This document shows, one piece after another, positions 38,690 to 47,197 of a DNA stretch of 47,320 nucleotides. The DNA is from Janthinobacterium sp. SUN073 (GTDB lineage Bacteria; Pseudomonadota; Gammaproteobacteria; Burkholderiales; Burkholderiaceae_D): assembly GCF_030397665.1 (NCBI RefSeq), contig NZ_JAPUBT010000018.1, forward strand, positions 1 through 47,320. Reading direction: 5' to 3'. Each line of letters begins with the position of its first letter. Within the stretch, counting starts at the first letter, position 1. A model generated the notes under the pieces. That model was given only the letters and a program-made list of their open reading frames with translations. It was not told where the DNA came from and did no database searches. Position numbers and translations under genes: made by a program.

Positions 38690-39684
38690 GCATCACCCCT
38701 GTGAACAAAATGAAATGGCTGATCCGGCGCGAATTGTGGGAGCACAAGGGCATGCTGCTGTGGACGCCCGCCATCATCGGCATCGTCATGACGGCGCTGG
38801 CCGCTTTGATGACGGCAGGCGCCGTCGCCAAGCTCAAGATGCGCACGGCGCTGATCATCAACGGCGAAGAGATGTCCTGGAGCGCCGTCTTCAACACCCG
38901 GACCTTGAGCCCGCGCCGGACGGAAATCATCGACACCATCGCCAACAACTATACCTACGTGGCCGCGCCGCTGTTCCTGGCCCTGGGCTTTCTGGTATTT
39001 TTCTATTGCCTGAGCGCCCTGTATGACGACCGCCGCGACCGCAGCCTGCTGTTCTGGAAGTCGCTGCCCGTCTCCGACGCCCAAACGGTGCTGTCGAAGC
39101 TGGCCATCGCCATCATCGTCACGCCGCTGATCGTGGTCGCCGCGGCCTGCCTTACCTCGCTGGCGCTGATCCTGATACTGAGCGGCGTGCTGGCGCTCAA
39201 CGGCATCTACGTCTTGACGGAACTGCTGGCCGCGCCGGGCTTGTATCTCGGCCCGCTGCGCCTGTTCGGCCTGATTCCCGTGTATGCCCTGTGGGCCTTG
39301 CCCACCGTGGGCTGGTTGCTGATGGTATCGAGCTGGGCACGCTCGAAGGTCTTGTTCTGGGCCCTCGGCATGCCACTGCTGCTGCTGGTCCTGGCCGTCT
39401 GGGTCGGCAAGCTGAGCATGACGGAAGCCGATATCGGCTGGATACAAATGAACGTGATCGCGCGCGCCCTGCTGGGCACCATTCCAGGCAGCTGGTACCT
39501 CTTCGAGCCGGGACTGCTGCCGCACATCAACACCATGGCAGCAGGCTCGCCGATGACGCGCATCGATATCTTCGCCAACTCCTGGTCCAGCCTGGCCATG
39601 CCAGCCGCCTGGCTGGGAGCGGCGGCCGGCGCCGCCATGATCTACGCCGCCGTCCGCCTGCGCGGCTGGCGCGAAGAAGGCTGA
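38686..39684 (+). CDS. ABC transporter membrane protein
   Basis: 332 aa with about six hydrophobic helices, e.g. MLLWTPAIIGIVMTALAALM, YVAAPLFLALGFLVFFYCLS, LAIAIIVTPLIVVAAACLTS and VLFWALGMPLLLLVLAVWVG. A long loop of about 60 residues follows helix 1. It forms the channel partner of the ATPase upstream. The family resembles ABC-2-type permeases in YtrA-controlled operons. Confidence 0.88.
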   Translation: MSITPVNKMKWLIRRELWEHKGMLLWTPAIIGIVMTALAALMTAGAVAKLKMRTALIINGEEMSWSAVFNTRTLSPRRTEIIDTIANNYTYVAAPLFLALGFLVFFYCLSALYDDRRDRSLLFWKSLPVSDAQTVLSKLAIAIIVTPLIVVAAACLTSLALILILSGVLALNGIYVLTELLAAPGLYLGPLRLFGLIPVYALWALPTVGWLLMVSSWARSKVLFWALGMPLLLLVLAVWVGKLSMTEADIGWIQMNVIARALLGTIPGSWYLFEPGLLPHINTMAAGSPMTRIDIFANSWSSLAMPAAWLGAAAGAAMIYAAVRLRGWREEG

Positions 39685-39742
39685 GCTGGGTGGCGCCCTG
39701 CGCGTATGCCAGCCCGGCATACGCGCAGCTGGCCGGCTGGAA

Positions 39743-40384
39743 TCAGGCCCGCGTCAACTGGCCGATCACGCTGGCCACCTTGGCGGTGATCATGTCGACG
39801 GCCGGGCCATTCGCGCCATGCGGCAAAATGACATCGGCATTGCGCTTGGTCGGTTCGATGAATTGCTTGTGCATGGGGCGCACGGTTTCCAGATACTGCT
39901 CGATGACGCTTTCCACCGAGCGGCCGCGTTCCGTGATATCGCGTTGCATGCGGCGGATGAAGCGCACGTCGGAGGCCGTGTCGACAAAGATCTTCAGCGA
40001 CATCATGTCGCGCAAGTCCTCGTCATACAAGGCAAACAGTCCTTCGATGACGATCACCGGCGCCGGCTTGACGGAAATGGTCCGGCTGGAGCGATTGTGC
40101 AGCGTGAAGTCGTACTCGGGCATCTCGATCGCTTCGCCATTGCGCAAGGCCTGGATGTGCTGCACCAGCAATGGCCACTCGAACGCCTGCGGATGGTCGT
40201 AATTCTGCTGGCGCCGGACTTCAGGGGAGAGGTGCGTCTGGTCGCAGTAGTAGTCGTCCTGCATCACGACCGACACCATGTCGGCGCCGAATGACGCCAG
40301 CACCTGCTGTGATACGGTGGACTTGCCACTGCCGCTGCCGCCAGCGACACCAATAACAAACGGTTGGAAGGAAATATTTTTCAT
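39743..40384 (-). CDS. udk: uridine kinase
   Basis: 213 aa from ATG 40384 (MKNISFQPFVIGVAGGSGSG). P-loop GGSGSGKST, then QDDYYCDQTHLSPEVRRQQN and YDHPQAFEWPLLVQHI, and VIVIEGLFALYDEDLRDMM are Udk signatures. It phosphorylates uridine and cytidine in pyrimidine salvage. It converges with the ABC permease gene. Confidence 0.94.
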   Translation of the reverse strand: MKNISFQPFVIGVAGGSGSGKSTVSQQVLASFGADMVSVVMQDDYYCDQTHLSPEVRRQQNYDHPQAFEWPLLVQHIQALRNGEAIEMPEYDFTLHNRSSRTISVKPAPVIVIEGLFALYDEDLRDMMSLKIFVDTASDVRFIRRMQRDITERGRSVESVIEQYLETVRPMHKQFIEPTKRNADVILPHGANGPAVDMITAKVASVIGQLTRA

Positions 40385-40443
40385 GCCGAATGATACCGGA
40401 AACATGAGCGGACCGACAGGGAGCGGCTGCAAAGCCGGGCCTG

Positions 40444-40947
40444 TCACGCGCCATGCACCAGCCGCGCATACAGCTCGGCCACCCGCTCTGCCGTGATGCC
40501 GTCGCGCTGTTCGATGGCCAGCGGATGCTCCGTCGGCTCCAGCTCGATAGATGGGCGCACGCCATCGTCGCGCAGGTGGACGCGGGTTTTCAGGTTCAGG
40601 GTACTCGGGTACACGGGCAGCTGCGTGCTCAGCCAGCCGAAGAAGGGGCCGATGTGCGCCCGCTGCGCGTCATTGAAGCAGGCATCCCAAGAGTCGAAGC
40701 TCTCGCCGCTCAGTGACACCCACACGCCCCAGCTGAACGGCTCATCCGAGCCATGCACGGGGATGTCGATGGTGGCGCGCACGAAACAGTGCGCTTCATC
40801 GACGATGCAGGCGTCGCTGTCGAGCTGGCAGCGCGCTTCGCGCTCTGCGGGCGCCATCTGCTCATACAGCCACGGCGCATCGGCGCCGAAGCTGGGCATG
40901 CCCGTGTGGGTTTCGCCGCAGGAGCGGCACAGGAAGGAAAACGTCAC
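40444..40947 (-). CDS. DUF2199 protein
   Basis: 167 aa. MTFSFLCRSCGETHTGMPSF with the CxxC pair, ARCQLDSDACIVDEAHCFVR and PFSWGVWVSLSGESF are typical of DUF2199, a family of unknown function. Located between udk and the YceH-type gene on the same strand. Confidence 0.88.
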   Translation of the reverse strand: MTFSFLCRSCGETHTGMPSFGADAPWLYEQMAPAEREARCQLDSDACIVDEAHCFVRATIDIPVHGSDEPFSWGVWVSLSGESFDSWDACFNDAQRAHIGPFFGWLSTQLPVYPSTLNLKTRVHLRDDGVRPSIELEPTEHPLAIEQRDGITAERVAELYARLVHGA

Positions 40948-40961
40948 GCCCTGATGCCGCT

Positions 40962-41672
40962 TTACTCGAACTGCTTGCGGAACGCTTCGAACTGCGCCGC
41001 CAGGCCATCGAAGTCGCTGCGCAATTGCAGCACTTCCTGTTCCAGCTGGGCCACGCGGCTGCCCTGCTGCGGCGCGCTGACGGCGCCGGCAAAACCGGCC
41101 GCCGTCTCGCTCTGCGCCAGCGCCTCTTCACCGCCCAGCAAGTGGCCGTAGCGCGGCTCCTTGGCGCCCGGCGCGACCGCCAGCTTGGCCACCAGCGGCG
41201 GGTATTTGTCGATCAGGAACTGCAAGCCGGATTCCACTTCCGCCACGGACTTGAATTCATGCACCCTGCCGCTGCGGCTGCGGATCTCGCCCGCCGTCTG
41301 CAAGCCGCGCAGCATCAAGATCGTCAGGATGGCCAGTTTATCCTGTTCCAGCGACCACTTGATGCGCATGCGGTGTTCATACTTGGCGACGCGCGCGCCC
41401 GCCTGCGTGATGCCGTTGACGAATTTGCGCTGCATCAAGCGCTGCAGCACGTCGTACACGGTTTCTTCGGACAGGGCCATGACGGGGTCGCGGCTCGATA
41501 GCTGGTTGCAGCCGTTCGTCAGCGCGTTGAGCGAGAGCGGATAGCTGTCCGGCGTCAGCGCTTCCTTTTCGGCCAGCACGGCCAGCACGCGGATCTCGAA
41601 GGGGTCGAGCAGATTTGGATTGTCGCTACTCTTTTCTGCTGCGTTTTCAGCTATGTTTACGTCTGTAGTCAT
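40962..41672 (-). CDS. YceH-type (UPF0502/DUF480) protein
   Basis: 236 aa from ATG 41672 (MTTDVNIAENAAEKSSDNPN), AAGGA upstream. RVLAVLAEKEALTPDSYPLS, LNALTNGCNQLSSRDPVMAL and LTILMLRGLQTAGEIRSRSG are the tandem winged-helix signature. Acts probably as a regulator; its targets are not known. C-terminal coiled coil (VAQLEQEVLQLRSDFDGLAA). Confidence 0.9.
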   Translation of the reverse strand: MTTDVNIAENAAEKSSDNPNLLDPFEIRVLAVLAEKEALTPDSYPLSLNALTNGCNQLSSRDPVMALSEETVYDVLQRLMQRKFVNGITQAGARVAKYEHRMRIKWSLEQDKLAILTILMLRGLQTAGEIRSRSGRVHEFKSVAEVESGLQFLIDKYPPLVAKLAVAPGAKEPRYGHLLGGEEALAQSETAAGFAGAVSAPQQGSRVAQLEQEVLQLRSDFDGLAAQFEAFRKQFE

Positions 41673-41682
41673 GCCTGTATCC

Positions 41683-42432
41683 TTAATCAACCAGCTTGTT
41701 CATTTGCTCAGAATCAAATTTATCACACTCAGGCACAGCCTGGCAGCAGATGCCCGCCGCCTTCAGGGTGGCGAGGATGGTTTCGATGCGCTGCTCCTGC
41801 GCCACGGCATGCGTGATCAGGCCCTGCAGGGCTTTCGACAGCGGATCGTCGCCGTTCGGCGTGACGCCATACGCTGCAAACAGATGCGCCGTGCTGCCCT
41901 CGCGCAGGGCGCTGACATCCTTCTGCACGATGTGCGCGGGGTTGCCCACGGCCGTGGCGCCGGACGGCACGGGTTTCAACAGCACGGCGTTCGAGCCCAC
42001 CTTGGCGTACTCGCCCACGGTGAAACTGCCCAGCACCTGGGCGCCGGCGCCGACGATGACGCCGCGCTCCAGCGTCGGATGGCGTTTACTTCCGCTGTGC
42101 AGCGAGGTGCCGCCCAAAGTGACGCCCTGGTAGATGGTGCAGTCGTCGCCGACGACGGCCGTCTCGCCGATCACCACGCCGAAGCCATGGTCGATGAAGA
42201 CGCGCCGGCCGATGACGGCGCCCGGATGGATCTCGATGCCCGTGATGATGCGGGCGATATAGGAAATGAAGCGCCCCACCCACTTCATGTGGCGCGTCCA
42301 GCACCAGTGCGCCCAGCCATGCATGACGATGGCGTGCAAGCCCGGATAACAGGTCAGCACCTCCCAGCCATTGCGGGCGGCGGGGTCACGTTCAATGATG
42401 CTGTTGATATCTTCGCGCAGGTGGTGGAACAT
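41683..42432 (-). CDS. cysE: serine O-acetyltransferase
   Basis: 249 aa from ATG 42432 (MFHHLREDINSIIERDPAAR). Hexapeptide left-handed beta helix: HPGAVIGRRVFIDHGFGVVI, GETAVVGDDCTIYQGVTLGG. The catalytic His are in IDHGFG and upstream. It makes O-acetylserine for cysteine synthesis. Start chosen by family similarity; the ribosome site is poor and the frame is open 9 codons further. Confidence 0.93.
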   Translation of the reverse strand: MFHHLREDINSIIERDPAARNGWEVLTCYPGLHAIVMHGWAHWCWTRHMKWVGRFISYIARIITGIEIHPGAVIGRRVFIDHGFGVVIGETAVVGDDCTIYQGVTLGGTSLHSGSKRHPTLERGVIVGAGAQVLGSFTVGEYAKVGSNAVLLKPVPSGATAVGNPAHIVQKDVSALREGSTAHLFAAYGVTPNGDDPLSKALQGLITHAVAQEQRIETILATLKAAGICCQAVPECDKFDSEQMNKLVD

Positions 42433-42540
42433 AATGACAATGAATAAGGTGGAACGCAAATGGTAGCGTATTCGGCGGCGTGCTGCCGGAGAGGCAGATA
42501 AACAACCGCCGCCTCAAGGGCGGCGGCTGATCAAGTACGC

Positions 42541-42610
42541 TCAACCCAAAGGCGAAAGTGCCGGGGTCGTACCCTGAGGGTACGCCCCCAGGATTTGCTT
42601 TTGGGGTAAA
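42541..42610. repeat. nested palindromic intergenic element, copy 2
   Basis: Same layout as copy 1 at 30980: outer arms TCAACCCAAA and TTGGGGTAAA, inner palindrome with half GGGGTCGTACCCT. Arms differ from copy 1 in a compensating way (CAGA to CGTA). Confidence 0.75.
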
Positions 42611-42648
42611 AATAGATCAAGCAAACGGCACGCCGAGGACTTGTCCGC

Positions 42649-43395
42649 TTATTTCGGCTCCAGCGCGATGCGCTGGCGGCGTGCTTCGTAGAGACACACG
42701 CCCGATGCCACGGACACGTTCAGACTCTCGACGGAGCCGAACATCGGGATGCTGACGAGGATATCGCAGGTGTCGCGCGTCAAACGGCGCATGCCTTCGC
42801 CTTCGGAACCCATGACGAGGGCCGTCGGGCCCGTGAAATCGGCTTCGTACAAGCCTTTTTCGCCATCGTCGGTGGTGCCGATCAGCCAGATGCCGCGGTC
42901 CTTGAGTTCACGCATGGTGCGCGCCAGATTCGTCACGGTGATGTACGGGACGGTTTCGGCGGCGCCGCTGGCGACCTTGGCGGCCGTGGTATTCAAACCC
43001 ACGGCGCGGTCTTTCGGCACGATGACGGCATGTGCGCCGACGCCGTCGGCCACGCGCAGGCAGGCGCCCAGGTTGTGCGGATCGGTGATGCCGTCGAGAA
43101 TCAACAGCAGCGGCGGGCCATCGATGGCGTCCAGCAGCTCATCGAGATTGCGCGCCAGCGACAGCTGCGACGCAAAGGCGATCACGCCCTGGTGGCGGCG
43201 CGTGCCGACGATTTTATCGAGACGCGACGAATCGACGGGCATGACGCGCACGTTGGCCGCCTTGGCGGCGGCGATCATGTCTTTCATGCGGCCGTCGACG
43301 CGGCTGGCATCGACGAAAATTTCTTCCACGGACGACGCTTCATGACGCAGGCGCGAGGTGACGGCGTGGAAGCCGAAAATCATTTTATTCTTCAT
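42649..43395 (-). CDS. rlmB: 23S rRNA (guanosine-2251-2'-O)-methyltransferase
   Basis: 248 aa, MKNKMIFGFHAVTSRLRHEA. N-terminal RNA-binding domain, then the SpoU knot with GITDPHNLGACLRVADGVGA, VMGSEGEGMRRL and SIPMFGSVESLNVSVASGV. It methylates G2251 in the P loop of 23S rRNA. Lies directly downstream of rnr, a common arrangement, with a 15-base gap. Confidence 0.95.
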   Translation of the reverse strand: MKNKMIFGFHAVTSRLRHEASSVEEIFVDASRVDGRMKDMIAAAKAANVRVMPVDSSRLDKIVGTRRHQGVIAFASQLSLARNLDELLDAIDGPPLLLILDGITDPHNLGACLRVADGVGAHAVIVPKDRAVGLNTTAAKVASGAAETVPYITVTNLARTMRELKDRGIWLIGTTDDGEKGLYEADFTGPTALVMGSEGEGMRRLTRDTCDILVSIPMFGSVESLNVSVASGVCLYEARRQRIALEPK

Positions 43396-43410
43396 GTGTT
43401 ATCGCTTCTT

Positions 43411-45963
43411 TTAACGCTTGCTTTTGCTTGTTTTTGATACAGTTTTTGCTGCACGTGGTGCCACTGCGGCAGGTGCCGCAGCAGGTTTTTTGCTGCGCTT
43501 GGTCGCGGCGGCCTTGGGGGCTGCCGCCTTCGGGGCTTCCTTCGGGGCTGCCTTGGCTTGCGCCTTGGCGCCATTGGAGCGGCCGCCGGAACCATTGCCC
43601 GGTTTGCCACCGTTGTTGACGCTGGCTTTGATTTCATGGCGCTGCTCGGTCGCTGGACCGGGCTTGACCATGGATTTCTTTTCGCCCTTGCGCTTGCCGC
43701 CGCCGTTCGGCTTGGCCGGCGCTTCTTCGCCCGCCAGTTCCGCATCGGTGACCAGACGCAGGTCGATCTTGCGCGTTTCCAGGTCAACACGCGCCACTTG
43801 CACCGTCAGGCGGTCCGTCAATTGATAACGTTTACCCGTGCGTTCGCCGCGCAATTCATGGCGCGCATCGTCGTACTGGAAGTAGTCGGTGCCCAGCTCG
43901 GTGACGTGCACCAGGCCTTCGACAAACAAAGTGTCGAGTTGCACGAAGACGCCAAACGTCGTCACGCCGGTGATGGTGCCGGTGAACTCTTCGCCCAATT
44001 TATCTTGCATGAAGTAGCACTTGAGCCACGCTTCCACGTCGCGCGACGCTTCGTCGGCGCGGCGCTCGTTGGCCGAGCAATGCACGCCCAGCGCGTCCCA
44101 GATGGTCAGGTCCGTCTTTTTCGGCTTGCCGTCGGCCTTGTCCTTGGCTTGCTGCTTGCGCGTGGCGTTCGACACGTTGGTGTTCAACACGACTTTATCG
44201 GACAGCTTCGGCTCGTATTTCTTGCCTTGCAAAATAGCCTTGATGGCGCGGTGCGTCAGCAAGTCGGGATAGCGGCGGATCGGGCTGGTGAAGTGGGCAT
44301 ACGCCTCGTACGCCAGGCCGAAGTGGCCGATATTGTCCGGGCTGTAGACGGCTTGCTGCATCGAGCGCAGCAACATCGTTTGCAGCAGGGCCGCGTCGGG
44401 ACGCAGCTTGATCTGCTGCATCAGGGTCTGGTAATCCGATGCCGATGGCGTGTCGCCGCCCGTCAGGTTCAGGCCGACCTGCTTGAGGAAGGTGCGCACT
44501 TGCGTGAGCTTTTCCTTGGTCGGGCTGGCGTGGATGCGGTAGGTGCCCGGATGCTTGTTACGCAGCAACAAATCGGCTGCGCAGACGTTGGCCGCCAGCA
44601 TGCATTCTTCGATGATCTTGTGCGCTTCGTTGCGCGTGCGGGGGATGATCTTTTCGATCTTGCCGGCGCTATTGCAAACGATATACGTTTCCGTCGTCTC
44701 GAAATCGATGGCGCCCCGCTCCGTGCGGGCTTTCAGCAAGGCGCGGTAGACGGCTTCCAGGTTTTGCAGGTGTGGCAGGATGTCCGCGCGGCGTGCCGCT
44801 TCGGGTCCCTTGGTGTTGCCCAGCACGGCGGCGACTTCGTCATACGTGAGGCGCGCGGCAGAGTGAATCACGGCCGGGTAGAACTGGTACGCCTTCAGTT
44901 CGCCCTTGTCGCTGACGACGGCGTCGCAGACGAGGGTCAGACGGTCGACGGCCGGGTTCAGCGAGCACAGGCCATTCGACAGCTTTTCCGGCAACATCGG
45001 GATCACGCGGCGCGGGAAATACACGGACGTGCTGCGTTCGAGTGCATCGATATCGAGCGCGTCGTTCGGCTTCACGTAATGGCTGACGTCGGCAATCGCC
45101 ACGATCAGTCGGAAGCAGTTGGCGCGGCCGATCTTGACGGGTTCGCAATACACGGCATCGTCGAAATCGCGCGCGTCTTCGCCGTCGATGGTGACGAGCG
45201 GCACGTCGCGCAGGTCGACACGCTCTTTCAGGTCGGCGTCGCGCACTTCGAACGGCAGTTTTTCAGCTTGCTTGAGGGCGGCGGCGGAGAAAATGTGCGG
45301 CACGTTGAATTTACGCACAGCAATTTCAATTTCCATGCCGGGGTCATCCAGGGCGCCCAGCACTTCGACGATCTTGCCGACCGGCTGTTTGAAGCGCATC
45401 GGTTGCTCGGTCAGCTCGACGCTGACGATCTGGCCGGCCTTCGCCTTGCCCACCGAACCGGTGACTAAAATGTCCTGGCCGATGCGCTGGTCTTCCGGGG
45501 CCACGACCCAGGTGCCGTTTTCCTGGATCAAACGGCCGATGACGTGGCTATTGGCGCGATAGGTGACTTCGACGATCGTGCCTTCCGGGCGGCCGCGGCG
45601 GTCCGTGCCGACGATGCGGGCCATGACCTTGTCGCCATGCAGTACTTTCTGCATTTCTTTCTCAGGCAGGAACAGGTCGGCACTGGCGTCGTCGGGAATG
45701 ACAAAGCCGAAGCCATCGCGGTGGCTGGTGACGCGACCGGCGACGAGCGCGCTCTGGTCGGCCAGGCTGAAAACACCGCTGGCATCAGACTTGAGCTGGC
45801 CGTCGCGCTCCATCGCCTTCAGGCGACGAACCAGGACATCCATGGAATCGGCATGCACTTGCAGCGTTTTCCCCAGAGACTGCGGGTCGAGAGGCGCGTT
45901 GACACTGCGGAATATGCCGAGAATGTCCTCCCGGCTGGGGATGGTGTGGGTATTTTGGCTCAA
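43411..45963 (-). CDS. rnr: ribonuclease R
   Basis: 850 aa. Order: N-terminal winged helix (SREDILGIFRSVNAPLDPQS), cold-shock domains, RNB domain with DGEDARDFDDAV (metal-binding aspartates), S1 domain (FTGTITGVTTFGVFVQLDTL), and a Lys/Ala/Pro-rich basic tail of about 90 residues. It degrades structured RNA 3' to 5'. The start is a TTG without a clear ribosome site; the in-frame upstream stop lies 8-9 codons earlier, and no ATG fits. Confidence 0.94.
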   Translation of the reverse strand: MSQNTHTIPSREDILGIFRSVNAPLDPQSLGKTLQVHADSMDVLVRRLKAMERDGQLKSDASGVFSLADQSALVAGRVTSHRDGFGFVIPDDASADLFLPEKEMQKVLHGDKVMARIVGTDRRGRPEGTIVEVTYRANSHVIGRLIQENGTWVVAPEDQRIGQDILVTGSVGKAKAGQIVSVELTEQPMRFKQPVGKIVEVLGALDDPGMEIEIAVRKFNVPHIFSAAALKQAEKLPFEVRDADLKERVDLRDVPLVTIDGEDARDFDDAVYCEPVKIGRANCFRLIVAIADVSHYVKPNDALDIDALERSTSVYFPRRVIPMLPEKLSNGLCSLNPAVDRLTLVCDAVVSDKGELKAYQFYPAVIHSAARLTYDEVAAVLGNTKGPEAARRADILPHLQNLEAVYRALLKARTERGAIDFETTETYIVCNSAGKIEKIIPRTRNEAHKIIEECMLAANVCAADLLLRNKHPGTYRIHASPTKEKLTQVRTFLKQVGLNLTGGDTPSASDYQTLMQQIKLRPDAALLQTMLLRSMQQAVYSPDNIGHFGLAYEAYAHFTSPIRRYPDLLTHRAIKAILQGKKYEPKLSDKVVLNTNVSNATRKQQAKDKADGKPKKTDLTIWDALGVHCSANERRADEASRDVEAWLKCYFMQDKLGEEFTGTITGVTTFGVFVQLDTLFVEGLVHVTELGTDYFQYDDARHELRGERTGKRYQLTDRLTVQVARVDLETRKIDLRLVTDAELAGEEAPAKPNGGGKRKGEKKSMVKPGPATEQRHEIKASVNNGGKPGNGSGGRSNGAKAQAKAAPKEAPKAAAPKAAATKRSKKPAAAPAAVAPRAAKTVSKTSKSKR

Positions 45964-46018
45964 AAGTATTTCTATAGTTGTTATTGACAGTGATCAAACG
46001 GAAGACAAAGACCGATGA

Positions 46019-46046
46019 CATCACCGTCAATATTGACACGGTGATG
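46019..46046. promoter_or_regulatory. 28-bp palindrome upstream of rnr
   Basis: CATCACCG and CGGTGATG flank the self-complementary core TCAATATTGA, with two extra bases on one side. It lies about 55 bases upstream of the rnr start in an otherwise plain region; likely a protein-binding site. Confidence 0.55.
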
Positions 46047-46151
46047 TTCGATAGTGTACCGGAGGACGCCTTGGTTTGCCTAACGACAGCGTAGCGGAAA
46101 CCGAACAAGTGCCCCGCCGATGAAAAAAAGGAGAAAAGCTGCGCAATGCAT

Positions 46152-46179
46152 TTGACTTCGGCAAATATTGCTCTATAAT
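46152..46179 (+). promoter_or_regulatory. promoter of first tRNA-Leu
   Basis: -35 TTGACT (46152-46157), 16-bp spacer, perfect -10 TATAAT (46174-46179). It gives a leader of about 165 bases. A second perfect TATAAT at 46293-46298 lies closer to the tRNA but lacks a good -35. Confidence 0.75.
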
Positions 46180-46349
46180 CTTGGTCTCTTGCAGCGACAA
46201 ACCCTCACGGGAATGCAGTTGCAGGAAAGCGGTACAGGGTTGATGTGCAGTATGGAGCGAAAGCTCATCTGGCGCAAAACTCTTCAAGCCGCTATAATAG
46301 CAGAATTGTTGCCAAGTTATTTCGCAACAAGTAATACAGCAGTATCAGT

Positions 46350-46434
46350 GCCCACGTGGCGGAATTGGTAGACGCGCATGGTTCAGGTCCATGTGCCTTC
46401 GGGTGTAGGGGTTCGAGTCCCTTCGTGGGCACCA
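46350..46434 (+). tRNA. tRNA-Leu(CAG), copy 1
   Basis: 85 bases with encoded CCA. Starts GCCCACGTGGCGGAATTGG; anticodon loop TTCAGGT gives CAG, reading the frequent leucine codon CUG. Long variable arm (GTGCCTTCGGGTGT) as in class II tRNA. The following terminator at 46454 makes it a separate unit. Confidence 0.96.
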
Positions 46435-46453
46435 TTACCTAATTCGCAAAAAG

Positions 46454-46485
46454 GCCGCAAACTTTCACGAGTTTGCGGCTTTTTT
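46454..46485 (+). terminator. terminator after tRNA-Leu copy 1
   Basis: GCCGCAAACT/AGTTTGCGGC stem with TTCACG loop and a T6 tract. Nearly identical to the terminator at 47158. Confidence 0.9.
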
Positions 46486-46658
46486 CATTTCCGCTGCGAA
46501 AAGCCCTCCCTCCTCGGCAGCCGAACCACCGGACAGGCCCACAGACAGAAATCCACAAGAAAACGCTGAAAAAAGAGGCAGATCCAGCCTTTTTTCATAG
46601 GGAGCAGCCCTTTTCAGGCGAAAAAACATGTTTCTTGAAGAAAAGTGCAAAATGTTGA
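46486..46658. other. spacer between tRNA-Leu units, no gene seen
   Basis: Short frames here are without ribosome sites or similarity. The stretch CCTTTTTTCATAGGGAGC near 46590 is AT-rich but has no stem. Apart from the promoter at its right edge I see nothing. Confidence 0.5.
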
Positions 46659-46687
46659 TTGACCGAATGCGCGCCAGCCCTTATGAT
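46659..46687 (+). promoter_or_regulatory. promoter of tRNA-Leu copies 2-4
   Basis: -35 TTGACC (46659-46664), exactly 17-bp spacer, -10 TATGAT (46682-46687), about 50 bases upstream of copy 2. Confidence 0.75.
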
Positions 46688-46736
46688 TTTGTCCTCGCTG
46701 CAGAACACGCAGCGACAAGCAGCAAGCAGTAACAAT

Positions 46737-46821
46737 GCCCACGTGGCGGAATTGGTAGACGCGCATGGTTCAGGTCCATGTGCCTTCGGGTGTAGGGGTT
46801 CGAGTCCCTTCGTGGGCACCA
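46737..46821 (+). tRNA. tRNA-Leu(CAG), copy 2
   Basis: Identical in all 85 bases to copy 1. First of three genes transcribed from the promoter at 46659; no terminator follows, so it is cut from a common precursor. Confidence 0.96.
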
Positions 46822-46892
46822 CCAGCAACAAGTTGTTGATTGTTGTGATCCGCAGTAAAGTAGCAAGGCAGTATCGCAGTTAGCAGCACAAT

Positions 46893-46977
46893 GCCCACGT
46901 GGCGGAATTGGTAGACGCGCATGGTTCAGGTCCATGTGCCTTCGGGTGTAGGGGTTCGAGTCCCTTCGTGGGCACCA
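46893..46977 (+). tRNA. tRNA-Leu(CAG), copy 3
   Basis: Identical to copies 1 and 2. The flanks after copies 2 and 3 (CCAGCAACAAGTTGTT, CCAGCAACGAGTTGTT, GTAGTCCGCAGTAAAGTAG) are similar to each other, which points to tandem duplication of a tRNA-plus-spacer unit. Confidence 0.96.
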
Positions 46978-47053
46978 CCAGCAACGAGTTGTTTTCGTTG
47001 TAGTCCGCAGTAAAGTAGTGAGACAGCAGTAATACGCAGCAAGCAGCATCAGT

Positions 47054-47138
47054 GCCCACGTGGCGGAATTGGTAGACGCGCATGGTTCAGGTCCATGTGC
47101 CTTCGGGTGTAGGGGTTCGAGTCCCTTCGTGGGCACCA
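47054..47138 (+). tRNA. tRNA-Leu(CAG), copy 4
   Basis: Identical to the other three copies. It shares its 3' flank and terminator with copy 1, unlike copies 2 and 3. Confidence 0.96.
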
Positions 47139-47157
47139 TTACCTAATTCGCAAAAAA

Positions 47158-47189
47158 GCCGCAAACTTTCACGAGTTTGCGGCTTTTTT
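47158..47189 (+). terminator. terminator after tRNA-Leu copy 4
   Basis: Same GCCGCAAACT/AGTTTGCGGC stem and T6 tract as at 46454; flanks differ by one base. Confidence 0.9.
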
Positions 47190-47197
47190 CATTTCCG

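Noticed and set aside
43558..45468. 636-codon open frame on the plus strand across rnr
   Set aside because: It mirrors rnr in another frame; high GC keeps it open. The RNase R domains on the minus strand are unambiguous.
46378..46569. Short plus-strand frame starting MVQVHVPSGVGVRVPSWAPL
   Set aside because: It is a translation of tRNA-Leu sequence and its terminator.
46350..47138. CRISPR-like spaced repeats
   Set aside because: The 85-base repeats are complete tRNA-Leu genes; spacing is irregular and there are no cas genes.
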